Of a stretch of DNA of 64,000 nucleotides, positions 8,922 to 18,558 are shown in pieces. Under the pieces are notes generated by a model. The model did no database searches. It had not been told where the DNA came from and saw only the letters and a program-made list of their open reading frames with translations. The DNA lies in contig NZ_QBUH01000003.1 in NCBI RefSeq assembly GCF_003058195.1, positions 248,001 through 312,000 of the forward strand. Reading direction: 5' to 3'. Each line of letters begins with the position of its first letter. The first letter of the stretch is position 1. Origin of the DNA: Elizabethkingia sp. YR214. Its GTDB lineage: Bacteria > Bacteroidota > Bacteroidia > Flavobacteriales > Weeksellaceae. A program made the position numbers and the translations under genes.

Positions 8922-9965
8922 TTATTTCCAGTTGTAGTTTTTAGACCAGCTATAAAATTCTTTAATCTTATCCTGATGTTGTTCGCTGTACTGAATAGCA
9001 TCTTTATCCTGAACGGATAGAAAAATAATATTGGCAAAAGGTTCAAGTAAGTTTTTTTCATTCATTTCAATAAAGTATGGTGCCAGAAAATTCCAGTAAT
9101 AGCCTTTTTGTTTCGGCTTTACTTCTTTCATGATCCGACAAACTGGGGAAAACTTGTCTATAAACTTCTGAATTTCGGTTTTGTCTTTATTTTCCTCGTG
9201 TAGATCTTGGGTTGCAGACATTGAAAGCATAATATCGACAGTGGAGAAATCATCGGTATTTGATTTTTTATTATTTGTCTTATCGTCCGATATTGAAGAG
9301 AGAGAAACATTGATTGAGTTGTCTCCGCTTTTGCTAATGCCTTGTTTCATCAATGTAAGCATAGTCTCCAGATTGCCTTTGGCTCTTGAAGACTTATTGT
9401 CTAGTATCAGGTACCTTCCCGCTGCTAGTATTGAGGGGATTCTGTTGGATCTGTCAATTACAGCCAATGCATTGTATGAACCTGCATGATTGGGATTTAG
9501 TCTGGTTGTTATCTGAAATGCTTCTGTGGCTTTTTCAGTTTCTTTTACTTTATATAGAGCAATGCCTTTATTGAAATAAAGGTGGTAATAATCGGGATAT
9601 TTTTTTATTCCCTCGTTGTAGGCTTTAATGGCTAAATCCGATTTACCAATATGATCCAAAGCATTTCCGTAAGTAACATAAACGGTTGCATTATCTTCTT
9701 TTGAATATAGCTTTAAAACAAGTTCACTAACTTCAATAGATTCATCATACTTCTTCATTATTTCTAAAGTCATAGCTTTTTCAGCAAGAGCAAAGAAATT
9801 GTTTTTATCAAGATTTAGAGCTTCGTTATATCTGGACAAAGCTTCATCATATTTTCCTTCATCATAAAGCGTAACCCCTTCACGAATTTTCTTTTCGGCT
9901 TCTGACTTATTTTGGGCAAATCCTAATGTTGAGAAACACAGAAACAACAAATAAAATTTCTTCAT
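8922..9965 (-). CDS. Secreted TPR-repeat protein
   Basis: A 347-aa protein with a signal peptide (MKKFYLLFLCFSTLGFAQ). At least four tetratricopeptide repeats follow in residues 25-165, for example GVTLYDEGKYDEALSRYNEAL and GIALYKVKETEKATEAFQI with the usual spacing of small and aromatic residues. The C-terminal half has no recognised domain. TPRs mediate protein-protein contacts; the partner is unknown. It lies in the accessory block between two copies of an intergenic repeat. Confidence 0.8.
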   Translation of the reverse strand: MKKFYLLFLCFSTLGFAQNKSEAEKKIREGVTLYDEGKYDEALSRYNEALNLDKNNFFALAEKAMTLEIMKKYDESIEVSELVLKLYSKEDNATVYVTYGNALDHIGKSDLAIKAYNEGIKKYPDYYHLYFNKGIALYKVKETEKATEAFQITTRLNPNHAGSYNALAVIDRSNRIPSILAAGRYLILDNKSSRAKGNLETMLTLMKQGISKSGDNSINVSLSSISDDKTNNKKSNTDDFSTVDIMLSMSATQDLHEENKDKTEIQKFIDKFSPVCRIMKEVKPKQKGYYWNFLAPYFIEMNEKNLLEPFANIIFLSVQDKDAIQYSEQHQDKIKEFYSWSKNYNWK

Positions 9966-10053
9966 GTATATAGATTTTATTAACAGCTAAATTTACACAT
10001 TATGTGAATGTAGAACGTGAAAAATTATCTATAATGCTCAGTTTTATAAAAAT

Positions 10054-10086
10054 AAAAACCATTCTTGAAACAGAACGGTTTTTTTA
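10054..10086 (-). terminator. Rho-independent terminator after the DUF2314 gene
   Basis: On the minus strand a 10-bp stem AAACCGTTCT/AGAATGGTTT (one G-T pair) with a 6-nt loop is followed by a T-rich run. It lies about 60 bp past the stop at 10143. Its 3' half is nearly identical to the groEL terminator at 13475-13502. Confidence 0.75.
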
Positions 10087-10142
10087 TCATTTTTAATATT
10101 AAGCTACGCGATAGTAGGGAACTATTTTCGTTATTATATGTT

Positions 10143-10655
10143 TTACTCATTTTCGAAAGTAACTCCACTCTCTTTATCCATTTGTGTACGTTCTTGTTGT
10201 GACATTCTTTTTCTTAAAACCTTTGTAGTGTAAGCACCTTTTACAATATTTTTATCGATATACATCCAGTCTGTTATATTTTGAGGATTAACCTCAATGG
10301 TGTCTCCCAATTTTACTTCCATGGTTGAAATTGGTTCATCACTTACGATTCCGTAGAATTTATTGTCATAGTAGTCAACTTTACTTATCCAAATATGTTC
10401 ACCTCCGGAACCTGCAGTATTAAATCTTTCTTTCAGTGCGAAATTGTAATAATCAGGATTGTGACTTTCTATTGCTTCTTTGAATTTGTATAATGATTTT
10501 TGTGCATTTTCTATTGCTGTATTCATTTCATTATCTTCTCTTTGCAAAAGATGAACATCAGGTTCATTATCTCTTTTTACAATTTTATCTTTTTTCTGAC
10601 AACTTAGTATTGTGATGCTTAAAAGTAGGCAGATTGAAAATTTAGGGTATATCAT
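10143..10655 (-). CDS. Lipoprotein with DUF2314 domain
   Basis: A 170-aa lipoprotein (signal MIYPKFSICLLLSITILSC, lipidated Cys19). The C-terminal 90 residues carry the DUF2314 (YegJ-like) pattern EHIWISKVDYYDNKFYGIVSDEP followed by LGDTIEVNPQNITDWMYIDKN and GAYTTKVLRKRM. The function of DUF2314 is not known; it is common beside secreted effectors and in polymorphic-toxin neighbourhoods as a possible immunity or accessory domain. It has its own terminator downstream. Confidence 0.75.
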   Translation of the reverse strand: MIYPKFSICLLLSITILSCQKKDKIVKRDNEPDVHLLQREDNEMNTAIENAQKSLYKFKEAIESHNPDYYNFALKERFNTAGSGGEHIWISKVDYYDNKFYGIVSDEPISTMEVKLGDTIEVNPQNITDWMYIDKNIVKGAYTTKVLRKRMSQQERTQMDKESGVTFENE

Positions 10656-10829
10656 TTAATTCGATATTGTTAATTCGGGTTATATAAACTTGTTATTTGA
10701 TTAATCTAAATCAGAGATTTTTGGAATAAGAGTCATTGTTTTAGTATGTACTATTACTTGTTGCTTTCAAAATAAAACCGCCTTATATAAAATAAAACGA
10801 TTTTTATGTATTGTCTCGGTTGCCAACCA
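10656..10829. other. Intergenic region with terminator-like sequence
   Basis: No gene seen. At about 10785-10828 there is a weak terminator-like stretch (AAACCG ... CGATTTTTAT) followed by TATTGTCTCGGTTGCC. The last part resembles the sequence between the groEL terminator and the groEL stop (TATTGCGTCGGTCGCC near 13507-13522). Confidence 0.4.
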
Positions 10830-10937
10830 TTATTTTTGGATAAACTGTTCCAGCTTGGTCATCATCTCATCTTTTTTCTTTTCAGTATTAAAACTTGGAG
10901 GGTAAAAAACTGCTGGTTCCGGCTGATTTATTTGGGG
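10830..10937 (-). pseudogene. C-terminal remnant of an unidentified gene
   Basis: On the minus strand an open frame with no start reads ...INQPEPAVFYPPSF, then a charged helix ending KLEQFIQK and TAA at 10832-10830. The composition looks like the real C terminus of a protein. It lies inside and just after the second copy of the intergenic repeat, so the rest of the gene seems to have been lost by recombination. The parent family is not recognised. Confidence 0.35.
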
Positions 10938-10985
10938 TGGGAAAAGAATTTTATATTTTGCTTAGCACGAGTGTGACGCTCGCGC
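10913..10985. repeat. Intergenic palindromic repeat element, copy 2
   Basis: GCTGGTTCCGGCTGATTTA (10913-10931) and AGCACGAGTGTGACGCTCGCG (10965-10985) match copy 1 at 8832-8882, with a longer spacer. The small inverted repeat keeps its pairing although two positions differ. It lies just after the 3' end of the PIN-domain gene. Confidence 0.7.
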
Positions 10986-11000
10986 TCGCGGTGGAAGTCT

Positions 11001-12242
11001 TTATTTTTCGAAAACTATAAATTCATGATCATCGTCGTCGTCGTGATCATCATTGTTTTTATTATAAGTGTCTTTCAAAAAATTCCAAATAAATTTTTCT
11101 TTTAAATCGTCAATTTCTTTAGCATTTTTTCTTTTTTGAATCTCCTCATTTTCTTTTTCTAATTCTTGTTTGTGTTTAAAGAGGTTATACATTTTTGTCA
11201 ATCTCTCTTTCTCAATTTCACTTGCAGGCAACTTATGATCTATATTAAAATATTTACTATTGAATATGATATTGTCAAATTTTTCACGTTCATTTTTTAA
11301 GTTTTCAATACTTCTTAAGAACTCCTTTTCTTTTTCGTAAATGTTTTTAGTGATATTTTCAGTTTCTTTTATTAATAATTCCGTATCCGTAATGCTATGA
11401 ATATTAGAAATTATTTCGATAAATCGTTTTGTTGTTATAGAATAAAAAAGTTGATTTGTTTCGGTAATAAATTCTTTAATTAACTCATTTCTTGGTCCAA
11501 AATCTTTTCCTTTAAATTTGATTGCCCAATCTTCCTTTCTATCATCAGAAATAAATAAAATGTCTTTACCTTGTGACTTGGAAAGAGCAATAATTTCTTT
11601 CCAAATTATTAAATCATTATATTTATTATTATCAGGCTTATCTTTGTCCTTATAGCCTGGAGGAATCTCTTTGGAATATCTTTCTTCACCTTCTTTATAT
11701 ATTTTATCTAAATCTTCATTTGAAAATTCGTCAGATAATTTATTTCCTACAATTGAAGTGATCTCTTCTAATATGGGATCATTATTCTGAATATAAGAAA
11801 TGTCTAAATCTTGATTAAATTCGTCAATTGATTTTTTAATTTTTTCAAGAGATTTTTTTAAATTATTTGAAATATTTTCTTTTAACTCAATTTCATGTTT
11901 TAAAATACTTAATGACGAATTGTATTTTTCATTGCCGGTAAAATTATCTAAGATATTCAGTAATTTATTTTGATTATCAGAAATCATTTCAAAAATGTTT
12001 TCTTTGAAAGTTGTTCTATTCTCAATAATTAGAAATCTATTTTTGTAAAACTCATTGCATATTTGGTTTGTTAAAAAGATTCTATGAGATACCTTTTTAA
12101 GTATTTCCAAATACTTATTTCTGTTGTCAGAATTATATCTATAGATATTTAAAATAGAATTTGTATCTAGAACAATGATAGCATTTTTATATAAGTTCTC
12201 TAAGTTTTCAATTAAATGATAATGCTTAAATTTTTCTTTCAT
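11001..12242 (-). CDS. PIN-like domain protein (PIN_8 type), candidate defence nuclease
   Basis: A 413-aa protein with an N-terminal PIN-like nuclease domain. VLDTNSILNIYRY supplies Asp26. ICNEFYK supplies Glu64, KYNDLIIWKEI Asp210 and LFISDDRKEDW Asp233/234. This is the four-acid set of PIN nucleases, with a long helical insert (about 75-190) as in the PIN_8/DUF4935 group. The C-terminal third is a charged coiled coil ending in an Asp/His-rich tail. PIN nucleases cut RNA, usually as toxins or defence effectors. Its ATG overlaps the stop of the small gene at 12239-12424 (ATGA), and FRG lies just upstream, so the three are probably one operon. Confidence 0.75.
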   Translation of the reverse strand: MKEKFKHYHLIENLENLYKNAIIVLDTNSILNIYRYNSDNRNKYLEILKKVSHRIFLTNQICNEFYKNRFLIIENRTTFKENIFEMISDNQNKLLNILDNFTGNEKYNSSLSILKHEIELKENISNNLKKSLEKIKKSIDEFNQDLDISYIQNNDPILEEITSIVGNKLSDEFSNEDLDKIYKEGEERYSKEIPPGYKDKDKPDNNKYNDLIIWKEIIALSKSQGKDILFISDDRKEDWAIKFKGKDFGPRNELIKEFITETNQLFYSITTKRFIEIISNIHSITDTELLIKETENITKNIYEKEKEFLRSIENLKNEREKFDNIIFNSKYFNIDHKLPASEIEKERLTKMYNLFKHKQELEKENEEIQKRKNAKEIDDLKEKFIWNFLKDTYNKNNDDHDDDDDHEFIVFEK

Positions 12243-12424
12243 GAGGATGTGTTATAGTTAAAAATTTCAAAATGGTTAAAATTATTATCGGGTATAAAAA
12301 TTGCTGTGTTTTTAGGGCAGATTAATATATTGTTTAAGTTGTTTACCAGTACATTGTTCCTAGTATATTTTGAGAACTTTAAAAAAATCGAAAAGCTTGA
12401 ATGTAAAGAGTATTTTTTATTCAT
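12239..12424 (-). CDS. Small ORF between the FRG and PIN genes
   Basis: A 61-aa frame starts 31 bp after the FRG stop. Its TGA overlaps the ATG of the PIN gene (ATGA), the arrangement expected for translational coupling. The product (MNKKYSLHSSFSIFLKFSKY..., Asn-rich, no clear TM helix) matches nothing I recognise. It could be a genuine small component of the cassette, or only a coupling leader. The position, not the protein, is the main argument. Confidence 0.4.
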   Translation of the reverse strand: MNKKYSLHSSFSIFLKFSKYTRNNVLVNNLNNILICPKNTAIFIPDNNFNHFEIFNYNTSS

Positions 12425-12455
12425 ATACTAACCTCACATTTGCCAAAATGTAGTA

Positions 12456-13379
12456 CTAATCTTGATTTTGAAGTACATGAAAAATTGCTTCTGTATTGTC
12501 GAAATATTTTTGAGAATATTTGGTTTTTAAACTTTTGCCCAACCCATCTAATCCTGGATAGATGCTGTTTTCACTTATTCCGAGAATTTCTAATTCTTTT
12601 AATATTTTTTGTTTATTATTTTTATCAATGATTAAGCTATTTAAAATTTTAGAATCTTCAATTTCCATTAATCCATTTATTTCATTACCAAAAATGGTAA
12701 AACAGCCAGATTGAAACTGTAATCTATTTTCTAAATATGGAGGATAAATTGCTAATGGGAAATAAGAACTTTCAGGTAGTTTATCATTTGAAAAATCCAT
12801 AAGTAAATACCTTCTTGAGATCTCTCTCATTCTAAATTTCCCCTCTTTATTAAAAAGCCTTTTTCTTTTATGATTATCACTAAAAGTAGGGATCATTTTA
12901 CAATTTTTTTCACTTCCTAAAATTTTCTGAAAAGTAATATTGTTTAGTCCGAAAGGGTTTAGTATCCATATTCGACCATCCCTATCTTTATTAGAACTTA
13001 CAGCAAAATATAATGCAATTAATGCATTTTCACTCCAATCTAATAATCTTGTTTGTATTCCGTAATGCTGTATTAAGAAATATCTATTAACAAAATTATT
13101 TTTCACTTTACTTTCTTTCAAATATCTAAAAGATTTTCTGTAATATTCAGCATCAATATTAGACTCAATAGATTTAATATTTTTTGAAAAAAATCTTTTG
13201 TTTTTTGTATGCTCTAAAGTTTCAGAAAGTACTCTATATGCATTTGGAACGAGAGGTGTTTCAAATTCTGAACTTGCTTCACCCCTAAACCAATAAATGT
13301 TTTTCGAATTATCTTCGTGATTAGTAGTTAAGGTTATAATTTTTTCAATAAATTGACTAACATTCTCGATTTTACTCAT
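12456..13379 (-). CDS. FRG domain protein
   Basis: A 307-aa protein with the FRG domain. The motif that names the family is at Phe31-Arg32-Gly33 (IYWFRGE), and the second conserved block HYGIQTRLLDWS is at 105-116, followed by ALIALYFAV. No signal peptide or TM segment is visible, so it is cytoplasmic. FRG proteins have no firmly known activity but recur near defence and mobile loci. It is the first gene of a probable FRG - small ORF - PIN operon that starts about 90 bp beyond the groEL terminator. Base composition is markedly AT-richer than groEL, consistent with transfer. Confidence 0.8.
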   Translation of the reverse strand: MSKIENVSQFIEKIITLTTNHEDNSKNIYWFRGEASSEFETPLVPNAYRVLSETLEHTKNKRFFSKNIKSIESNIDAEYYRKSFRYLKESKVKNNFVNRYFLIQHYGIQTRLLDWSENALIALYFAVSSNKDRDGRIWILNPFGLNNITFQKILGSEKNCKMIPTFSDNHKRKRLFNKEGKFRMREISRRYLLMDFSNDKLPESSYFPLAIYPPYLENRLQFQSGCFTIFGNEINGLMEIEDSKILNSLIIDKNNKQKILKELEILGISENSIYPGLDGLGKSLKTKYSQKYFDNTEAIFHVLQNQD

Positions 13380-13468
13380 TGACTCAATATATTTCTCACT
13401 AATTTAAAATATATAAATAATATTTCCTTACGGAAAACCGTATTTGTGTAAAATATTATTTTGGAGCA

Positions 13469-13502
13469 TAAAAAAAACCGCTCTGTTTCCAGAACGGTTT
13501 TT
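13469..13502 (-). terminator. Terminator after groEL
   Basis: On the minus strand the stem AAACCGTTCT/AGAGCGGTTT (one G-T pair) with loop GGAAAC is followed by eight T. It lies 27 bp after the groEL stop and separates groESL from the FRG operon. Confidence 0.85.
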
Positions 13503-13528
13503 TTATTTATTGCGTCGGTCGCCGATTG

Positions 13529-15160
<1,632 letters not shown>

Positions 15161-15262
15161 TTAGATATTAGATGCCAGACGTCAGACGCCAAGCATTATT
15201 TTTAAATTAATTTTTATATAGAAAGCTATCTGCCGGAAGCCAATAGCAATAAGCTTTATCGC

Positions 15263-15541
15263 TTATCCGATGATTCCTAATAAATCAGCTTCTCTGATGA
15301 TTAAGTAGTCTTTTCCTTCTAGTTTTAATTCAGCACCAGAGTATTTTCCATAAAGTACTTTATCTCCAACTTTTACAGTTAACGGCTCGTCTTTTTTACC
15401 GTTTCCAACAGCTACAACTGTTCCTTCCTGCGGCTTTTCTTTTGCAGTATCCGGGATAATGATTCCTGAAGCAGTTTTAGTTTCTGCAGCGATTGGTTCT
15501 ACAAGAACTCTGTCTGCTAATGGTTTGAAGTTTACTGACAT
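15263..15541 (-). CDS. groES: Co-chaperonin GroES (Hsp10)
   Basis: A 92-aa co-chaperonin capping the GroEL ring. I chose the ATG at 15541 ([16 protein letters not shown]), which gives the normal GroES length; an ATG 18 codons upstream would add a non-conserved lysine-rich extension. Typical features are the [31 protein letters not shown] mobile loop and [14 protein letters not shown] with the terminal [12 protein letters not shown]. It is first in the groES-groEL operon. Confidence 0.97.
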   Translation of the reverse strand: MSVNFKPLADRVLVEPIAAETKTASGIIIPDTAKEKPQEGTVVAVGNGKKDEPLTVKVGDKVLYGKYSGAELKLEGKDYLIIREADLLGIIG

Positions 15542-15630
15542 AATTATCTTAATTTTTTTGATTTTCTGGTTTAGTTTTCTCCAACAATGTGCCAAGTTGG
15601 TTATTGGTTACAAGTTGTAAGTTCAGGGTT

Positions 15631-15681
15631 AAAAATTGGCAGACTTTTTTTCAGGATAAGAAATTTTGGCAGAAAAAATGA
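15631..15681 (-). promoter_or_regulatory. Paired CTGCCA motifs upstream of groES
   Basis: On the minus strand CTGCCAAAATTT and CTGCCAATTTTT occur about 30 bp apart, 90-140 bp upstream of the groES ATG. They form an imperfect direct repeat. A chaperone-regulon site is possible; the assignment is an inference. Confidence 0.3.
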
Positions 15682-15689
15682 AAATACAA

Positions 15690-16021
15690 TTTTAAGATCC
15701 GAACCAGAAAGGCACAAATCTGTATTCGTAATTTGAAGCTTATTAACCACAAAAGACACAAAAGAATATTGCTGCCGAAAGGTTTTTTACCACATAGTTT
15801 AGAAGCATTGTATCCCTATGTGGAAAGTTAGAATAAACCACAAAAGGCACAAAAGATAATATTAATATGCTACGGTTTTTAGGACACAAAGATTTCACCT
15901 AAAGGTAAAATTACTTCTATCATTTAGATATTAATAAAGTTAAGTTCTCATTATCCTTTGCTAAGCGTTAGCGGCTCTGCGGTCTTAGATACGTAATAAA
16001 TGTGCACTTTGCGTTTAAGCA
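15690..16021. other. Gene-free region with dispersed repeats
   Basis: No gene seen. It holds one partial (15745-15770) and one full (15828-15908) copy of a dispersed repeat beginning AACCACAAAAGNCACAAAAG, then low-complexity sequence with CTAAGCGTTAGCGGCTCTGC. Confidence 0.6.
15828..15908 (+). repeat. Dispersed intergenic repeat, copy 1
   Basis: About 81 bp running from TTAGAATAAACCACAAAAGG to GATTTCACCTAAAGGTAAA. An inverted copy with roughly 80 percent identity lies at 20407-20488. A partial copy lies at 15745-15770. Confidence 0.75.
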
Positions 16022-16057
16022 ATAAAAAAAGCCTTATCACATAGGTAATAAGGCTTT
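16022..16057 (-). terminator. Terminator after the M1 peptidase gene
   Basis: On the minus strand the perfect 10-bp stem AAAGCCTTAT/ATAAGGCTTT is followed by a T run (TTTTTTT). It lies 30 bp past the stop at 16087. Confidence 0.85.
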
Positions 16058-16086
16058 CAATCATATTAATTAATAATTGGTCTTGG

Positions 16087-18447
16087 CTATTTCTTTGCGG
16101 CCTGCATTGGATTTATCACACCATTTGCAGCACCTCTTGCCTGATTTTGCTTCGCTTTGAAGATGCTAAACTTGCTGGCTTCAGGCATGGCACCCCAGTA
16201 GTTGTTGGACGTGTCGATATCTGCCGTTTCCAACATTGGGTCCAGTTGTATGGATTTTACTTTCTTGTTGAAGAAGTAAGTTTTGGATGCTTTTTGTTCG
16301 TTGTGTCTCCAGATTTGAGCAGAAGTCCTGTCTCTGGTTTTGGAGCCATCTTCAAAAGTAAATTCAACAATTAGCGGCATTACCAGTCCGCCTTTGTTGG
16401 CGAAATCTACCTGATAAGCGTAAGTATCTTTATACTGCTCTTTATCTTTTCCGGTCAGGTTTTCGGATGCCGGCATTTTTACTTCGAAAGTTTTGTTAGG
16501 ATCTACTTTCTCCATACCTCTGTCATATCTCCAGTAGAAATCCTGTGCTTCCTTATCCTTATCGGTATAGAAAGTAATCTTCTTGTCCTCGCGGTTTCTG
16601 ACTTTTGAAATATCATCGAATACCGGAAGATCAGGTTTTGCAACTTTTACAGAAATAGATTTCTCTGCAGCTTTTGTATCGGTGTCAGCTTTTGCAACGC
16701 TTACTTTTTCTATAGCAATATCTACAGGATCTGTTCCGTAGAACCAGCCTCTCCAGAACCAATCAAGGTCTTCAGCACTTGCATCCTCCATTGTTCTGAA
16801 GAAATCTGCCGGAGTAGGGTGGCGGAATGCCCATCTTTTAGCATAGGTTTTAAATGCTTTATCGAAGAGCTCACGGCCCATAATGGTTTCTCTAAGAATA
16901 TTAAGTCCGGTTGCCGGCTTGGAATAAGCATTAGGACCAAAACGGGTAATGTTTTCGGAATTGGTCATAATGGGCTCCAACTCGTCTTTCGGAAGCTTCA
17001 TATAATCCACAATAGTATGTGCTGGCCCTCTTTTAGACGGGAATTTGTTATCCCAAAGTTCTTCGGTCAGATATTCCACAAAGGTGTTAAGCCCTTCATC
17101 CATCCAGCTCCATTGGCGCTCATCGCTGTTTACAATCATCGGGAAGAAGTTGTGTCCCACTTCGTGGATCACCACACCAATCATTCCGTTTTTAGTCGCT
17201 TCGGAATAAGTACCGTCTTTTTCTGCTCTTCCGAAGTTGAAGCAGATCATCGGATATTCCATTCCGTTAGAAGCTTCTACACTTTGTGCTACAGGATATG
17301 GATAAGGAATTGTAAAATCTGAATAGGTTTTAATCGTGTGTGCTACAGCTCTTGTGGAAAACTTGCTGTAGATAGGGTAAGCTTCTTTTCCGTAGAAGCT
17401 CATACACATTACTTTGTTATTGTTTTCGGCGATCACCTGCGGCATAGCATCCCATACAAATTTACGGGAAGATCCCCATGCAAAGTCACGTACATCATTG
17501 GCCTCGAAGATCCATGTTTTTCTTTCCTTGGATTTATTTTTCTCCGCTTTTTTAGCTTCGTCCAGTGTAACGATCTCTATAGGTGCAGTAGCACTTTGTG
17601 CCTTTTGCCATCTTTGTTTTTGAGCGGAAGACATTACCTGATCGTAATTTTTACATTCGCCGGTAGCGCCTACGATATGGTCTGCGGGAACATTGATGCT
17701 TACCTTGTAGTTACCGAAAGGAAGTGCAAATTCTCCACGTCCTGTAAACTGGTGATTCTGCCATCCCTGGAAATCGCTGTATACACACATTCTAGGGAAC
17801 CATTGTGTCATGGTGAAAAGGTAATTGCCATCTTCCGGGAAGTATTCATAACCACCACGGCCGCCATCTTTCATTCTGTCGGAGATGTTGTAGTTCCAGT
17901 CTACTTTGAAGACTATTTTTTCTCCTTTCTTTAGCGGTGTAGCAAGGTCTACACGCATCATCGTTTTGTTGATAGTGTATTTTAGCGGGCTGCCATTGGC
18001 GTCCGTAACTTTTTCTATTCTCACACCGTAGCCATTATCTTTTACCGGAAATTCCGACATCTTCAGTTTGTCTGATGTAACAGCCTGCGGAATCGTACTG
18101 GAAAATTCGAATCCGGCATTGTTCACAGAGCTATGCTCGTTTTCATCCAGCTGTAGCCACAGATAGTCTAAAGTATCGGGAGAATTGTTGTAATAAGTAA
18201 CGGTTTCGGATGCTTTCAGATGTTGTTTGTCCTCATCCAGATAAGCATTGATATTGTAGTCTGCACGCTGCTGCCAGTATTTTTCACCTGGTGCGCCGCT
18301 GGCAGTTCTATATACATTGGGAGTAGGAAGTATGGTTCCTAGCTGTTCGAATTTGTTTCCGTGATTGCTGCCCGGATTGTTCTGAATATTCTGTGCAAAA
18401 GCACCAAGGCTGCAAAGGGATAATAAATACAGGGACTTAAATTTCAT
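16087..18447 (-). CDS. M1 family metallopeptidase (secreted)
   Basis: A 786-aa zinc aminopeptidase-like protein with signal peptide (MKFKSLYLLSLCSLGAFAQ). The ATG at 18447 was preferred to one 18 codons upstream because it gives a clean signal. The zinc site is HEVGHNFFP (about residue 426) followed by WMDEGLNTFVEY with the third ligand Glu. The exopeptidase motif appears as SNGMEYP instead of the usual GAMEN, as in the bacterial M1 branch with the NFFP pattern. It probably trims N-terminal residues from peptides in the periplasm or at the surface. It lies next to HupE/UreJ-like and DUF6702-like genes. Confidence 0.9.
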   Translation of the reverse strand: MKFKSLYLLSLCSLGAFAQNIQNNPGSNHGNKFEQLGTILPTPNVYRTASGAPGEKYWQQRADYNINAYLDEDKQHLKASETVTYYNNSPDTLDYLWLQLDENEHSSVNNAGFEFSSTIPQAVTSDKLKMSEFPVKDNGYGVRIEKVTDANGSPLKYTINKTMMRVDLATPLKKGEKIVFKVDWNYNISDRMKDGGRGGYEYFPEDGNYLFTMTQWFPRMCVYSDFQGWQNHQFTGRGEFALPFGNYKVSINVPADHIVGATGECKNYDQVMSSAQKQRWQKAQSATAPIEIVTLDEAKKAEKNKSKERKTWIFEANDVRDFAWGSSRKFVWDAMPQVIAENNNKVMCMSFYGKEAYPIYSKFSTRAVAHTIKTYSDFTIPYPYPVAQSVEASNGMEYPMICFNFGRAEKDGTYSEATKNGMIGVVIHEVGHNFFPMIVNSDERQWSWMDEGLNTFVEYLTEELWDNKFPSKRGPAHTIVDYMKLPKDELEPIMTNSENITRFGPNAYSKPATGLNILRETIMGRELFDKAFKTYAKRWAFRHPTPADFFRTMEDASAEDLDWFWRGWFYGTDPVDIAIEKVSVAKADTDTKAAEKSISVKVAKPDLPVFDDISKVRNREDKKITFYTDKDKEAQDFYWRYDRGMEKVDPNKTFEVKMPASENLTGKDKEQYKDTYAYQVDFANKGGLVMPLIVEFTFEDGSKTRDRTSAQIWRHNEQKASKTYFFNKKVKSIQLDPMLETADIDTSNNYWGAMPEASKFSIFKAKQNQARGAANGVINPMQAAKK

Positions 18448-18558
18448 GGCCGAAATTATTTTTATTTCAAAGGTATAAAAATGCAGGTGTATTTTCGGCA
18501 AAAAGAAACGAACTTTTTTACAGAATTATTTAATATTTGTTTTATAAGTATTGAATCT

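Noticed and set aside
8849-9061. 70-codon minus-strand frame overlapping the TPR gene end
   Set aside because: It is a shifted-frame shadow of the TPR gene combined with the palindromic repeat.
12440-12631. 63-codon plus-strand frame opposite the FRG gene
   Set aside because: It is antisense to the conserved C-terminal part of the FRG protein and has no signal of its own.
15542-15595. N-terminal extension of GroES by 18 residues
   Set aside because: The extension is lysine-rich and not found in GroES proteins; the ATG at 15541 gives the normal N terminus.
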